In this document: positions 36,363 through 45,022 of the stretch, one piece after another
How positions within the stretch are numbered: position 1 is the first letter of the stretch
Layout: each line of letters opens with the position of its first letter
Source: Flavonifractor sp. An10
Lineage (GTDB): Bacteria > Bacillota > Clostridia > Oscillospirales > Oscillospiraceae
Assembly (NCBI RefSeq): GCF_002161215.1
Contig: NZ_NFMB01000004.1
Location: forward strand, 62,001-126,000
Reading direction: 5' to 3'
Length of the DNA: 64,000 nt
The notes under the pieces: model-generated
Database searches by the model: none
The model's input: only the letters and a program-made list of their open reading frames with translations
What the model was told of the DNA's origin: nothing
Program-made: the position numbers and the translations under genes

Positions 36363-37655
36363 ATGGAATTTCTGACCAGTCAAACGCGCGCGATGGAGGG
36401 GGCCCGGAATAACCAGGCCGTCACCCTTCACGGGGCGGTTCACGCCCTGCGGGATCTGGGCGGGGTCACCTTCCTGACCCTGCGCACCCGGGAGCGGCTG
36501 CTCCAGTGTGTGTGCACCGGGCGGGAGGCCCTGGACGGGGCCACCGAGGAGTGCACCGTCACCGCCACCGGCGTGCTGCGGGCCGAGTCCCGGGCTCCCG
36601 GCGGGGTGGAGCTGTCCGAGGCGAAAATCACGGTGCTCACCCGGCCCGCCGCGCCCCCGCCGGTGCCGCTGGCCAAGAAGAAGCTGGAGCTGAACCTGGA
36701 CACCGAGCTGTCCCTCCGGCCGGTGGTGCTCCGCTCTCCCAGGAGCGGGCGGTGTTCCGCATCCAGGCGGCTGTCTGCCGGGCCTTCCGGGAGTACCTGG
36801 ACGGGGAGGGCTTCACCGAGATCCACCCCAAGCTTGTCCACGCCGGGGCGGAGGGGCGCAAACATCTTCCGGCTGGACTACTTCGGCAAAAAGGCCTTCC
36901 TGGCCCAGTCCCCCCAGTTCTACAAGCAGACCATGGTGGGGGTGTTCGAGCGGGTGTACGAGGTGGCCCCGGTGTTCCGGGCGGAGAAGCACGCCACCCA
37001 GCGGCATCTCAACGAGTACACCTCCCTGGATTTCGAGATGGGCTATATCGACTCCTTTGCCGACGTGATGGAGGTGGAGCAGGGCTTCCTCCGGCACCTG
37101 ATGGAGCTGCTCCGCACCCGGTATTCCGCCGAGCTGACCCTGCTGGGGGTGGAACTGCCCGATGTGGCGCGTATTCCCGCCGTCCGCTTCGACGAGGTGA
37201 AGCGGCTGGCGGCGGAGAAGTACGGCTACGCCATCCGCGACCCCTACGATCTGGAGCCGGAGGAGGAGCACCACATCGGCCGGTACGCCAAGGAGGAGTG
37301 GGGCAGCGACTTCGTGTTCGTCACCCACTACCCCAGCAGGAAGCGGCCCTTCTACGCCATGGATGACCCGGCCGATCCCAGGTTCACCCTGTCCTTCGAT
37401 TTGCTGTTCCGGGGACTGGAGGTCACCACCGGCGGCCAGCGCATCCACGACTACGCCCAGCAGGTGGCCAAGATGGAGGCCCGGGGCATGGATCCGGCGG
37501 AATTCGAGAGCTATCTCATGATCCACAAGCACGGCATGCCCCCCCACGGCGGCCTGGGCATCGGCCTGGAGCGGCTGACCATGCAGCTGTGCGGCCTGGA
37601 CAACGTGCGCAAGGCGTGTTTGTTCCCGAGAGACCGCACCAGACTGGAGCCGTGA
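36363..37655 (+). CDS. aspS: Aspartyl-tRNA synthetase, archaeal-type non-discriminating, with internal frame disturbance
   Basis: 430 aa as read. The anticodon-binding OB fold (HGAVHALRDLGGVTFLTLRTR) and the class-II core are clear: FLAQSPQFYKQTM, VFRAEKHATQRHLNEYTSLDFEM (motif 2) and MPPHGGLGIGLERLTMQLCGL (motif 3). The archaeal-type AspRS followed by gatCAB charges both Asp- and Asn-tRNA. Between about residues 126 and 164 the frame reads Arg/Ser-rich noise, while the next frame gives the expected QERAVFRIQAAVCRAFREYL...FTEIHPKLVHAGAEG. A -1 deletion near 36740 and a -2 near 36856 explain this. A Thr usually found in EIHTPK also seems missing. Either damage or sequence error. Confidence 0.85.
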   Translation: MEFLTSQTRAMEGARNNQAVTLHGAVHALRDLGGVTFLTLRTRERLLQCVCTGREALDGATEECTVTATGVLRAESRAPGGVELSEAKITVLTRPAAPPPVPLAKKKLELNLDTELSLRPVVLRSPRSGRCSASRRLSAGPSGSTWTGRASPRSTPSLSTPGRRGANIFRLDYFGKKAFLAQSPQFYKQTMVGVFERVYEVAPVFRAEKHATQRHLNEYTSLDFEMGYIDSFADVMEVEQGFLRHLMELLRTRYSAELTLLGVELPDVARIPAVRFDEVKRLAAEKYGYAIRDPYDLEPEEEHHIGRYAKEEWGSDFVFVTHYPSRKRPFYAMDDPADPRFTLSFDLLFRGLEVTTGGQRIHDYAQQVAKMEARGMDPAEFESYLMIHKHGMPPHGGLGIGLERLTMQLCGLDNVRKACLFPRDRTRLEP

Positions 37656-37661
37656 GAGCGC

Positions 37662-37731
37662 GGGCGAACACAGTTCGCCCCTATGCCAACCGCCGGTGAG
37701 ACCCGGCAGTAGGGGCGGATAGTATCCGCCC
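37662..37731. repeat. Pair of GTAGGGGCG palindromes between aspS and gatC
   Basis: Two family members in opposite orientation: GGGCGAACACAGTTCGCCCC (37662-37681) and GTAGGGGCGGATAGTATCCG plus CCC (37709-37731). They fill the 135-base aspS-gatC gap. Confidence 0.75.
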
Positions 37732-37790
37732 GCAACGAGACCAGATTGCGTGGGGCCGGCGCCTATACCGGCCCGTGGAGGAATGACAAG

Positions 37791-38078
37791 ATGAAAATTA
37801 CCGAAGAACTGGTGGACTATGTGTCCGAGCTGTCCCGGCTGAAGCTGCCGGAGGGGGAGAAGGCCGCCATGGCGGCGGAGCTGGAGAAGATCGTGGACTA
37901 TATGGACGTGCTCAGCGGGCTGGACACCGCGGACGTGGAGCCGCTGAGCCACGTGTTCCCCGTGAAGAACGTGCTGCGGGCCGACGAGGTGCAGCCCTCC
38001 TGTGACCGGGAGGCCCTGCTCTCCGGGGCCCCGGCCTCCGACGGGGAGGCATTCTTGGTGCCCAGGGCTGTGGAGTGA
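37791..38078 (+). CDS. gatC: Asp/Glu-tRNA amidotransferase subunit C
   Basis: 95 aa. The small clamp subunit of GatCAB: MKITEELVDYVSELSRLKLPEGE, a helical middle (ELEKIVDYMDVLSGLDTADVEPLSHVFP) and a C-terminal VLRADEVQPS segment. ATG follows GGAGGA by nine bases. It holds GatA and GatB together. Confidence 0.92.
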   Translation: MKITEELVDYVSELSRLKLPEGEKAAMAAELEKIVDYMDVLSGLDTADVEPLSHVFPVKNVLRADEVQPSCDREALLSGAPASDGEAFLVPRAVE

Positions 38079-38088
38079 GGTGAGGACG

Positions 38089-39576
38089 ATGGAACTGCAT
38101 GAACTTTCTGCCCTGGAGCTGGGGGAACAGCTCCGCGCCGGGGCCGTGACCCAGGAGGAGGCCATCGCCGCCTCCGCCGCCCGGATCGCCGCCGCCCAGC
38201 CGGACAACAACGCCTTTGTCACCGTGACGGATGCCCCCGCCCCGGCCGCCGCCCTGGACGCATCCCCCCTGGCGGGGGTGCCCATGGCCTACAAGGATAA
38301 CATCTGCACCAGGGGGGTGAGCACCACCTGTGCCTCCAAAATCCTGGGGGACTTCGCCCCCTGCTACGACGCCACCGTGGCGGAGCGTCTGACCGCCGCC
38401 GGGGCGGTGTCCATGGGCAAGCTAAACATGGACGAGTTCGCCATGGGCTCCACCTCTGAGACCTCCTACTACGGCCCGGTGCGCAACCCCTGGGATCTGA
38501 CCCGGGCCCCCGGCGGCTCCTCCGGCGGGGCGGCCGCCGCCGTGGCGGCCGGGGAGGTGTGGTACGCCATCGGCTCCGACACCGGCGGCTCCATCCGGCA
38601 GCCCGCCGCCTACTGCGGCGTCACCGGCATGAAGCCCACCTACGGCACCGTGTCCCGGTACGGGCTGATCGCCTATGCCTCCTCCCTGGATCAGATGGGC
38701 CCCATCGCCCGCTCCGCCGCCGACTGCGCCGCGGTGCTGGATCTGATCCAGGGGAGAGACCCCCGGGACGGCACCAGCCTGGACGCCCCCGCCGGGCACC
38801 TGCTGTCCTCCCTCACCGGCGACGTGAGGGGCAAAAAGATCGGCCTGCCGGTGGACTGCTTCGGCGAGGGGCTGGAGCCCGAAGTCCGCGCCGCCGTCCT
38901 GTCCGCCGCCGACGTGCTCAGGGCCCGGGGGGCCGTGGTGGAGAAGTTCGCCCTCCCCGTCATGGAATACGTGGTGCCCGCCTACTATATCATCGCCTGC
39001 GCCGAGGCGTCCTCCAACCTGTCCCGGTTCGACGGGGTGAAGTACGGCTGGCGGGCCGAGGGCTACGAGGATCTGGGGGAGCTCTACCGCAAGACCCGTA
39101 CCGAGGGCTTCGGCGCCGAGGTGAAGCGCCGCATCCTGCTGGGCACCTTCGTGCTGTCCTCCGGCTACTACGACGCCTACTACAAAAAGGCCCTCCAGGT
39201 GAAGACGGTCATCAAGGGGGCCTTTGACGAGGCCTTCCAAAAGTACGACCTGCTGCTCACCCCGGTGTCCCCCACCACCGCCCCCAGGCTGGGGGAGAGC
39301 CTCAGCGACCCGCTGAAGATGTACCTCAGCGACATCTACACCGTCTCCGTCAACCTGGCGGGCCTGCCCGGGCTGTCCATGCCCTGCGGCTTCGATTCCA
39401 GCGGTCTGCCCATCGGGGCCCAGCTCATCGGCCCCGCCCTGGGGGATCTGGCGGTGCTGGACGCCGCCCACGCCTACCAGCAGGAGACCGACTGGCACCG
39501 AAGGGCCCCCTCATCCGGCCCTTCGGGCCACCTTCCCCCCTGTGGGGGGAAGGCCGCAAAGGAAGGGGTGATCTGA
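38089..39576 (+). CDS. gatA: Asp/Glu-tRNA amidotransferase subunit A with altered C-terminus
   Basis: 495 aa amidase that releases ammonia from glutamine. Ser-cisSer-Lys triad: the Lys in VPMAYKDNICTRG, the cis-Ser and nucleophile Ser in SDTGGSIRQPAAYCGVTG, with the Gly/Ser loop RAPGGSSGGAAAAVAAG. The normal family end (about TDWHRRAP plus a few residues) is replaced by an 18-residue Ser/Gly/Pro tail encoded by a palindromic repeat, so the stop is displaced to just before gatB. Start ATG at 38089 after GTGAGG. Confidence 0.93.
   Translation: MELHELSALELGEQLRAGAVTQEEAIAASAARIAAAQPDNNAFVTVTDAPAPAAALDASPLAGVPMAYKDNICTRGVSTTCASKILGDFAPCYDATVAERLTAAGAVSMGKLNMDEFAMGSTSETSYYGPVRNPWDLTRAPGGSSGGAAAAVAAGEVWYAIGSDTGGSIRQPAAYCGVTGMKPTYGTVSRYGLIAYASSLDQMGPIARSAADCAAVLDLIQGRDPRDGTSLDAPAGHLLSSLTGDVRGKKIGLPVDCFGEGLEPEVRAAVLSAADVLRARGAVVEKFALPVMEYVVPAYYIIACAEASSNLSRFDGVKYGWRAEGYEDLGELYRKTRTEGFGAEVKRRILLGTFVLSSGYYDAYYKKALQVKTVIKGAFDEAFQKYDLLLTPVSPTTAPRLGESLSDPLKMYLSDIYTVSVNLAGLPGLSMPCGFDSSGLPIGAQLIGPALGDLAVLDAAHAYQQETDWHRRAPSSGPSGHLPPCGGKAAKEGVI
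39509..39565. repeat. Palindromic repeat read as the 3' end of gatA
   Basis: Contains CCGGCCCTTCGGGCC and CCTTCCCCCC.TGGGGGGAAGG, two stacked hairpins. It resembles a CCCCTCATCCG...CCACCTTCCCCC...GGGGGAAGG repeat that I know from intergenic regions of gut Firmicutes. It supplies the unusual C-terminal codons of gatA. Confidence 0.65.
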
Positions 39577-40995
39577 ATGACCTGGGAGACCATCATCGGC
39601 CTGGAGACCCACGTGGAGCTGGCCACCAGGACGAAAATTTTCTGTTCCTGCACCACCGAGTTCGGCGGCGCGCCCAACACCCACTGCTGCCCGGTGTGTA
39701 CCGGCATGCCGGGCACCCTGCCGGTGCTCAACCGGCAGGTGGTGGAGCTGGCCGTCAAGGCGGGCCTGGCCCTGAACTGCGCCATCACCCGCTACAGCAA
39801 GTTTGACCGGAAGAACTACTTCTACCCCGACCTGCCCAAGGCGTACCAGATTTCCCAGCTCTACGCCCCCATCGCCCGCGACGGCGCGGTGGACATCGGG
39901 GAGGGCAAGACCATCCGTATCCACGAGATGCACATGGAGGAGGACGCGGGCAAGCTGGTTCACGACCCCTGGCTGGACCAGACCCGGGCGGACTACAACC
40001 GCTGCGGCGTGCCCCTCATCGAGATCGTCACCGAGCCCGACTTCCGCTCCGCCGACGAGGTGATCGCCTACCTGGAGAAGCTGAAGGAGACCCTCCAGTA
40101 CCTGGGCGTGTCCGACTGCAAGATGCAGGAGGGCTCCCTCCGGTGCGACGTGAACCTGTCGGTGCGGCCCATGGGCTCCCAGGAGCTGGGCACCCGCACC
40201 GAGATGAAGAACCTGAACTCCTTCAAGGCCATCTCCCGGGCCATCCAGTACGAGGCCCGGCGGCAGATCGAGCTCATCGAGGAGGGGAAGCGGGTGGTGC
40301 AGGAGACCCGGCGGTGGGACGAGAACAAGGACGCCACCTACGCCATGCGCTCCAAGGAGAACGCCCAGGACTACCGCTACTTCCCCGAGCCGGACATCCC
40401 GCCCCTGGAGCTGAGTGAGGAGTACCTGGAGCGTCTGAGGGCCGAACAGCCTGAGCTGGCAGAGGCCAAGCGGGTGCGGTATCAGGCGGACTGGGGCCTG
40501 CCCGTCTACGACACAGAGATGATCACCTCCCAGAAGGCCCTGGCCGACTTCTTCGAGGAGGTGGTGGCCCTGGGGGCGGCGCCCAAGCAGGCCGCCAACT
40601 GGATCATGGGGGAGGTGCTGGGGGCCCTCTCCGTCCACGGCCTGGAGGCCAGGGACATGAAGCTGACGCCCCCCACCCTGGCCCGGCTGATCCAGCTGGT
40701 GAAGGAGGGCAGGCTCAACCGCAACACCGCCGTCAAGGTGTTCGAGGCCATCTTCGAGACCGACGGCGACGTGGATACCTATGTAAAGGAGCACGGCCTG
40801 GAGCAGGTGTCCGACGCCGGATTGGTGACAAAGGTGGTGGACGAGGTTCTGGCCGCCAACGCCAAATCGGTGGCCGACTACCGAGCGGGCAAGGAGAAGG
40901 CCTTCGGCTTCCTGGTGGGCCAGGTCATGCGCCAGCTCAAGGGCCAGGCGTCCCCGGCGGTGGTGAACCAGGTGCTGCGGGAAAAATTGCAGTAG
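39577..40995 (+). CDS. gatB: Asp/Glu-tRNA amidotransferase subunit B
   Basis: 472 aa. Transfers ammonia to mischarged Asp-tRNA(Asn) or Glu-tRNA(Gln). N-terminus TWETIIGLETHVELATRTKIFC, the zinc-site cysteines in FCSCTTEF and HCCPVCTGMPG, then KFDRKNYFYPDLPKAYQISQ and the tail GatB/YqeY domain (RQLKGQASPAVVNQVLREKL). It begins immediately after the gatA stop and ends the operon. Confidence 0.96.
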   Translation: MTWETIIGLETHVELATRTKIFCSCTTEFGGAPNTHCCPVCTGMPGTLPVLNRQVVELAVKAGLALNCAITRYSKFDRKNYFYPDLPKAYQISQLYAPIARDGAVDIGEGKTIRIHEMHMEEDAGKLVHDPWLDQTRADYNRCGVPLIEIVTEPDFRSADEVIAYLEKLKETLQYLGVSDCKMQEGSLRCDVNLSVRPMGSQELGTRTEMKNLNSFKAISRAIQYEARRQIELIEEGKRVVQETRRWDENKDATYAMRSKENAQDYRYFPEPDIPPLELSEEYLERLRAEQPELAEAKRVRYQADWGLPVYDTEMITSQKALADFFEEVVALGAAPKQAANWIMGEVLGALSVHGLEARDMKLTPPTLARLIQLVKEGRLNRNTAVKVFEAIFETDGDVDTYVKEHGLEQVSDAGLVTKVVDEVLAANAKSVADYRAGKEKAFGFLVGQVMRQLKGQASPAVVNQVLREKLQ

Positions 40996-41044
40996 CCGCC
41001 GCCGGCTGCGCCCGTGGTTTCCCTGCGCAACAGGCAGTAGAAAC

Positions 41045-41077
41045 AGGCCGGGCTTCCCGATCGGGAAGCCCGGCCTG
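41045..41077. terminator. Left copy of duplicated terminator, locus 2
   Basis: AGGCCGGGCTTCCCGAT / CGGGAAGCCCGGCC stem after gatB. A perfect 33-base copy lies at 41300-41332 beyond the repeat. Confidence 0.85.
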
Positions 41078-41299
41078 AGGCTGCAGATAAACCCTCCAGC
41101 CGAAGGATTCGGAGGGAAGGATAGTGTGAAAGGCTGCCCCGCAGGGCGTTTCGGAGCGCAACCGCCGCAATGCGGCGGCGCTTGGCGCGGAGATGAACCG
41201 TCAGGGTTCCCTTTCGCATTGGATCAAATAACTTTTTGAAACTTTTTTGAAGTTTCAAAAAGTTCAGCAGCCTGTCGAAAAGACTTTTTCGACAGGCTG
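41078..41299. repeat. Terminator-associated repeat element, locus 2 (222 bp)
   Basis: Left end AGGCTGCAGATAAACCCTCC is a worn version of the family start; right end is CAGCCTGTCG..CTTTTTCGACAGGCTG. Inside are GGATTCGGAGGGAAGGATAG, GAACCGTCAGGGTTCCC and ACTTTTTGAAAC..GTTTCAAAAAGT, all shared with locus 3. Compared with locus 3 it has about 60 extra bases (around CCGCCGCAATGCGGCGG). Confidence 0.8.
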
Positions 41300-41332
41300 A
41301 GGCCGGGCTTCCCGATCGGGAAGCCCGGCCTG
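41300..41332. terminator. Right copy of duplicated terminator, locus 2
   Basis: Perfect repeat of 41045-41077, followed on the plus strand by GTTTTT; lies 13 bases from the end of the convergent metY gene. Confidence 0.85.
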
Positions 41333-41345
41333 TTTTTGGATCGGC

Positions 41346-42626
41346 TCACACCTGCTCCAGGGCCTGCTCCACATCCTCCAGGATATCGCTGACGTCCTCA
41401 ATGCCCACGGACAGGCGCACCAGGTCGGGGGAGACGCCGGCGGCGCGGAGCTCCTCGTCGGTCATCTGCCGGTGGGTGGTGGTGGCGGGGTGGAGCACGC
41501 AGGTCTTGGCGTCGGCCACGTGGGTGGCAATGGAGGCCAGGCGCAGCCCCGCCATAAACCTGGAGGCCCCCTCCCGGCCGCCCTTCACGCCGAAGGACAC
41601 CACGCCGCAGGTACCGTGGGGCAGGTACTTCCGGGCCCGCTCGTAGTAGGGATCCCCTTCCAGCCCAGGGTAGCGCACCCAGGCCACCTTGGGGTGGGTT
41701 TTCAGGAATTGGGCCACGGCCAGGGCGTTTTCACAGTGCTTTGCCATGCGCAGGGGGAGGGTCTCCAGCCCGATGTTCAGATAGTAGCAGTTCTGGGGGG
41801 AGGGGATGGCCCCCAGATCCCGCATGAGCTGGGCGGTGGCCTTGGTGATGTAGGCCCCCTCCAGGCCGAACTTCTCAGTGTAGGTGATGCCGTGGTAGCT
41901 CTCGTCCGGGGTGGTCAGGCCGGGGAACTTGCCGGCGTGGGCCGTCCAGTCAAATTTGCCGGAGTCCACGATGGCGCCGCCCACCGCGTTGGCGTGGCCG
42001 TCCATGTACTTGGTGGTGGAGTGGGTGACGATGTCCGCGCCCCACTCGAAGGGCCGGCAGTTCACCGGGGTGGCGAAGGTGTTGTCCACGATCAGGGGCA
42101 CGCCGTGGGCGTGGGCGGCCCTGGCGAACTTCTCGATGTCCAGCACGGTGAGGGCGGGGTTGGCGATGGTCTCCCCGAACACTGCCCGGGTCTCGGGCCG
42201 GAAGGCGGCCTCCAGCTCCGCCTCCGAGCAGTCGGGATCCACGAAGGTGAAGTCGATGCCCATCCGCTTCATGGTGACGGCGAACAGGTTGTAGGTGCCG
42301 CCGTAGATGGAGGAGGAGCATACCACGTGCTCCCCGCAGGAGACGATGTTGAAGATGGCAAAGAAGGAAGCCGCCTGCCCCGAGGAGGTGAGCATGGCCG
42401 CCGTACCCCCCTCCAGGGCGCAGATCTTAGCGGCCACGTGGTCGTTGGTGGGGTTCTGGAGGCGGGTGTAGAAGTAGCCGCTGGCCTCTAAATCGAAGAG
42501 CTTGCCCATCTCCTCGCCGGTGGCGTAGCGGAAGGTGGTGGACTGGACGATGGGGATGTTGCGGGGCTCCCCGCTGCCGGGGGTATAGCCGGCGTGGAGG
42601 CACTGGGTGCTGATGCGGTGGCTCAT
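41346..42626 (-). CDS. metY: O-acetylhomoserine aminocarboxypropyltransferase/cysteine synthase
   Basis: 426 aa Cys/Met-metabolism PLP enzyme. N-terminus STQCLHAGYTPGSGEPRNIPIVQSTTFRY, the PLP lysine in THSTTKYMDGHANAVGGAIVDSG, and ALEGGTAAMLTSSGQAA are typical of the MetY group, which forms homocysteine from O-acetylhomoserine and sulfide. Preceded by GAAAGGAAG. Single-gene unit with its own promoter. Confidence 0.9.
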   Translation of the reverse strand: MSHRISTQCLHAGYTPGSGEPRNIPIVQSTTFRYATGEEMGKLFDLEASGYFYTRLQNPTNDHVAAKICALEGGTAAMLTSSGQAASFFAIFNIVSCGEHVVCSSSIYGGTYNLFAVTMKRMGIDFTFVDPDCSEAELEAAFRPETRAVFGETIANPALTVLDIEKFARAAHAHGVPLIVDNTFATPVNCRPFEWGADIVTHSTTKYMDGHANAVGGAIVDSGKFDWTAHAGKFPGLTTPDESYHGITYTEKFGLEGAYITKATAQLMRDLGAIPSPQNCYYLNIGLETLPLRMAKHCENALAVAQFLKTHPKVAWVRYPGLEGDPYYERARKYLPHGTCGVVSFGVKGGREGASRFMAGLRLASIATHVADAKTCVLHPATTTHRQMTDEELRAAGVSPDLVRLSVGIEDVSDILEDVEQALEQV

Positions 42627-42661
42627 GGGCAGGACTTCCTTTCTCTTTGGGTATGCTCAAT

Positions 42662-42690
42662 ATCCTACATCCTCGCTATGGATGTGTCAA
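42662..42690 (-). promoter_or_regulatory. Promoter of metY with dyad in the spacer
   Basis: Minus strand: TTGACA, 17-base spacer, TAGGAT. The spacer is itself the dyad CATCC-N7-GGATG, a possible repressor site. The -35 box overlaps the end of the upstream gerM-like gene. Confidence 0.75.
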
Positions 42691-43574
42691 GGGGCCTGAT
42701 TCGGGGCGGCCAGGGACTGGTCGGGGGAGAGGGGTTGCCCCAGGGCGGCCCCCTCCACCAGCAGCTGCACCTGCTCCACCCCCTCCACCCCCGCCAGGGT
42801 GTTCACCAGGGCGTACACCGCCAGCCGGGCCTGGCCGCTGTCGGCGGGCAGGCCGTCCAGAAAGGCCTGGGACAGATCCACCGTGCACAGGCCGTCCTCC
42901 AGGGTCACGGAGCGCACCTCCGCCCCCTGGGGCAGGGCGGCCTTCAGCTCCTGGCCGGAGGGGCCGTCGGCCCAGCTGGTGAGCACGTCCTGGAGCAGGG
43001 TGTCCCCGGCGGCCAGCTCCCGGGTCTCGGCGGCCAGGCCGGTGCCGTCGGCGCGGGGATACCAGAAGGGGAGCGTGACCGAGGCGGGGGCATCTCTGCC
43101 GTCGGAGAGGAACAGCTCCTCCGGGGTCAGGGCCTGGACGGGGCGGTAGGGGATCTCCCGGCCCTCCACGGTGACGTACACCGCGTCCACCCCCTCCACC
43201 TGGCAGAGGGTGAGGGTGAGGCAGGCGTCCGCCACGGTGAGATTCACCCCTGACAGGCCGCCGTACTGCTCGGACAGATCCAGGTGGAGCACCCCATCCG
43301 CCAGCTCCCAGCCCAGCAGGCGCACCCCGTCGGGGAAGGGGGAGGTCAGGCCGGGGGAGTCCGGCCCGTCCAGCAGGGCGGCCACCAGATCGGGTATGGG
43401 CTCCTCCGGCGGGGCGGAGCCGTAGGGCTCGCTGGCCAGGGCCTGCTGGGCATAGCGATCCTCCAGCGCGGAGTAATACACCTGATAGCCGTCCTCCGCC
43501 TCCTCCGGCGGGGCGGAGCACCCCGCCGCCAGGAGCAGCAGCCCCGCCAGGGCCGCGATTCGGATGCGATTCAC
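42687..43574 (-). CDS. GerMN-domain lipoprotein
   Basis: 295 aa. Lipoprotein signal with lipobox LLAAGCS (Cys19). Two GerMN repeats follow: SPFPDGVRLLGWELADGVLHLDLSEQYGGLSG and ALPQGAEVRSVTLEDGLCTVDLSQAFLDGL. The family occurs in GerM of spore formers and in lipoproteins encoded beside two-component systems. GTG start overlaps the sensor-kinase stop (GTGA), so it is the last gene of the comEA-RR-HK-gerM unit. Confidence 0.85.
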   Translation of the reverse strand: MNRIRIAALAGLLLLAAGCSAPPEEAEDGYQVYYSALEDRYAQQALASEPYGSAPPEEPIPDLVAALLDGPDSPGLTSPFPDGVRLLGWELADGVLHLDLSEQYGGLSGVNLTVADACLTLTLCQVEGVDAVYVTVEGREIPYRPVQALTPEELFLSDGRDAPASVTLPFWYPRADGTGLAAETRELAAGDTLLQDVLTSWADGPSGQELKAALPQGAEVRSVTLEDGLCTVDLSQAFLDGLPADSGQARLAVYALVNTLAGVEGVEQVQLLVEGAALGQPLSPDQSLAAPNQAP

Positions 43575-45022
43575 CGCTGCGTCCCTCCCTTCTCCGCCAG
43601 ACGGGGGAAGACCACCTCAAAGCAGGTGCCCTCCGGCTCCCGCCGCCGGGCCGTCACCGTGCCGCCGTAGCGGCGCACCGTGTCCCACACGATGGACAGG
43701 CCCAGGCCGGTGCCGCCGGCGGCCCGGGAGCGGGCCTTGTCCACCCGGTAGAAGCGGTCGAAGATCTTGGGCAGATCCTCCTCCGGAATGCCCACGCCGG
43801 TGTCCTCCACCCGCAGGCGCACCTGGCGGGCGTCCCCCTGGAGGGTGACATAGACCTTTCCGCCGGGCAGGTTGTACTTCACCGCGTTCTCCATCAGGTT
43901 GAAGGCGATCTGGTACAGCTCGTCCTCCGTGGCCGCGATCAGGCAGCCGGGCTGGAGGCGCAGCTCCAGCTCCACCTCCACCGCCCGGGCCAGGGGGGTG
44001 AGCATGTGCTCCACCCGCTCCACCACCGCCCCCACGTCCACGGGGACGGCAGCCGCCGCCGGGGCGGTGTCCAGGCGGGTGAGGGTGAGCAGCTTCTCGG
44101 TGATGCGGGTGAGACGCTCGGCCTCGTCCCCGATGTCGGTGAGGAATTCCCGGGCGGTTTCGCTGTCCATGTGGTCGGCCTGGAGAATGGAGTCGGTGAG
44201 CAGCCGGATGGAGGCCAGGGGGGTCTTGAGCTCGTGGGAGGCGTCGGAGACAAAGCGGCGGCGCACCTCCTCGGTGGTCTGGAGGCGGCCGGTGAGCTCA
44301 TTGAACTCGTCGGCCAGGCGGCTGAGCTCATCCCCCCCGCCCATGGACACCCGGTGGCTGTACTCGCCCTCCCGCACGGTGCGGATGGCCCCCAGCAGCA
44401 GGGCGATGCGCCGGGTGAGGGCCTTGGCAAACACCACGCCCATCACCAGGGTCACCAGACAGATGACCAGGGAGATGAAGCGCAGGTTGGTCTGGATGCC
44501 CTGGAGCATGGCGCCCTGCTCGGCGTCGTACTCGTAGAGATACACCGCCCCCTGGGTCATGGAGCGGTAGGTGACCGGCACCGCCGCCCGGCTGTGGAAC
44601 ACGCCGTCGGCGTAGTCGGAGCGGAACACGTCGTTGCCCTGCAGGGCGGTGACCAGCTCCCAGAACAGGGCGTACTGGCCCGTGGTGTCGGTGCGGGCCG
44701 TCCCCTCCTGAAAATCGCAGAGCACCAGGCCGTTGGGATCGGTGACCACGATCCGCGTCACGCCCAGGGAGCCCAGCAGCAGCTCCACCGTCCGGGCGGC
44801 GCCCTCGGCGGTGAGGGCCTCCGGCCCGGTGGCCAGGGCGGAGGCCAGCACGGCGGCCTGGTTCTGCATGGAGGTCTCCTTGGAGCGGTAGGCCAGATCC
44901 TGGGACACCATCACCGGATAGGTGTTGAGCAGGATGAGCACCGCCGCCACGATGAGAATATAGGTCATGGCGAACTTGGTCTGGAGGGAGCGCCAAAAGG
45001 GCACCTTTTTGGATTGCGGCAA
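43571..45022 (-). CDS. Sensor histidine kinase (PhoR/WalK-like)
   Basis: 483 aa, TTG start after GGGGGTG. Two membrane helices (about residues 18-36 and 184-204) bracket an extracellular sensor domain. A HAMP domain follows, then H-box RRRFVSDASHELKTPLASIRL, N-box LYQIAFNLMENAVKYN, G1 VRVEDTGVGIPEEDLPKIFDRFYRVD and G2 GGTGLGLSIV. The cognate regulator is the next gene upstream. Signal unknown. Confidence 0.9.
   Translation of the reverse strand: MPQSKKVPFWRSLQTKFAMTYILIVAAVLILLNTYPVMVSQDLAYRSKETSMQNQAAVLASALATGPEALTAEGAARTVELLLGSLGVTRIVVTDPNGLVLCDFQEGTARTDTTGQYALFWELVTALQGNDVFRSDYADGVFHSRAAVPVTYRSMTQGAVYLYEYDAEQGAMLQGIQTNLRFISLVICLVTLVMGVVFAKALTRRIALLLGAIRTVREGEYSHRVSMGGGDELSRLADEFNELTGRLQTTEEVRRRFVSDASHELKTPLASIRLLTDSILQADHMDSETAREFLTDIGDEAERLTRITEKLLTLTRLDTAPAAAAVPVDVGAVVERVEHMLTPLARAVEVELELRLQPGCLIAATEDELYQIAFNLMENAVKYNLPGGKVYVTLQGDARQVRLRVEDTGVGIPEEDLPKIFDRFYRVDKARSRAAGGTGLGLSIVWDTVRRYGGTVTARRREPEGTCFEVVFPRLAEKGGTQR

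Noticed and set aside
40878-41258. Frame encoding a KLQKSFKKLF-type peptide, also found at 50069-50266
   Set aside because: The shared peptide comes from the terminator-associated repeat, not from related genes; no ribosome site.
43571-43670. Possible frameshift between kinase and gerM-like gene
   Set aside because: The overlap is a normal GTGA stop/start; both proteins have complete domains.
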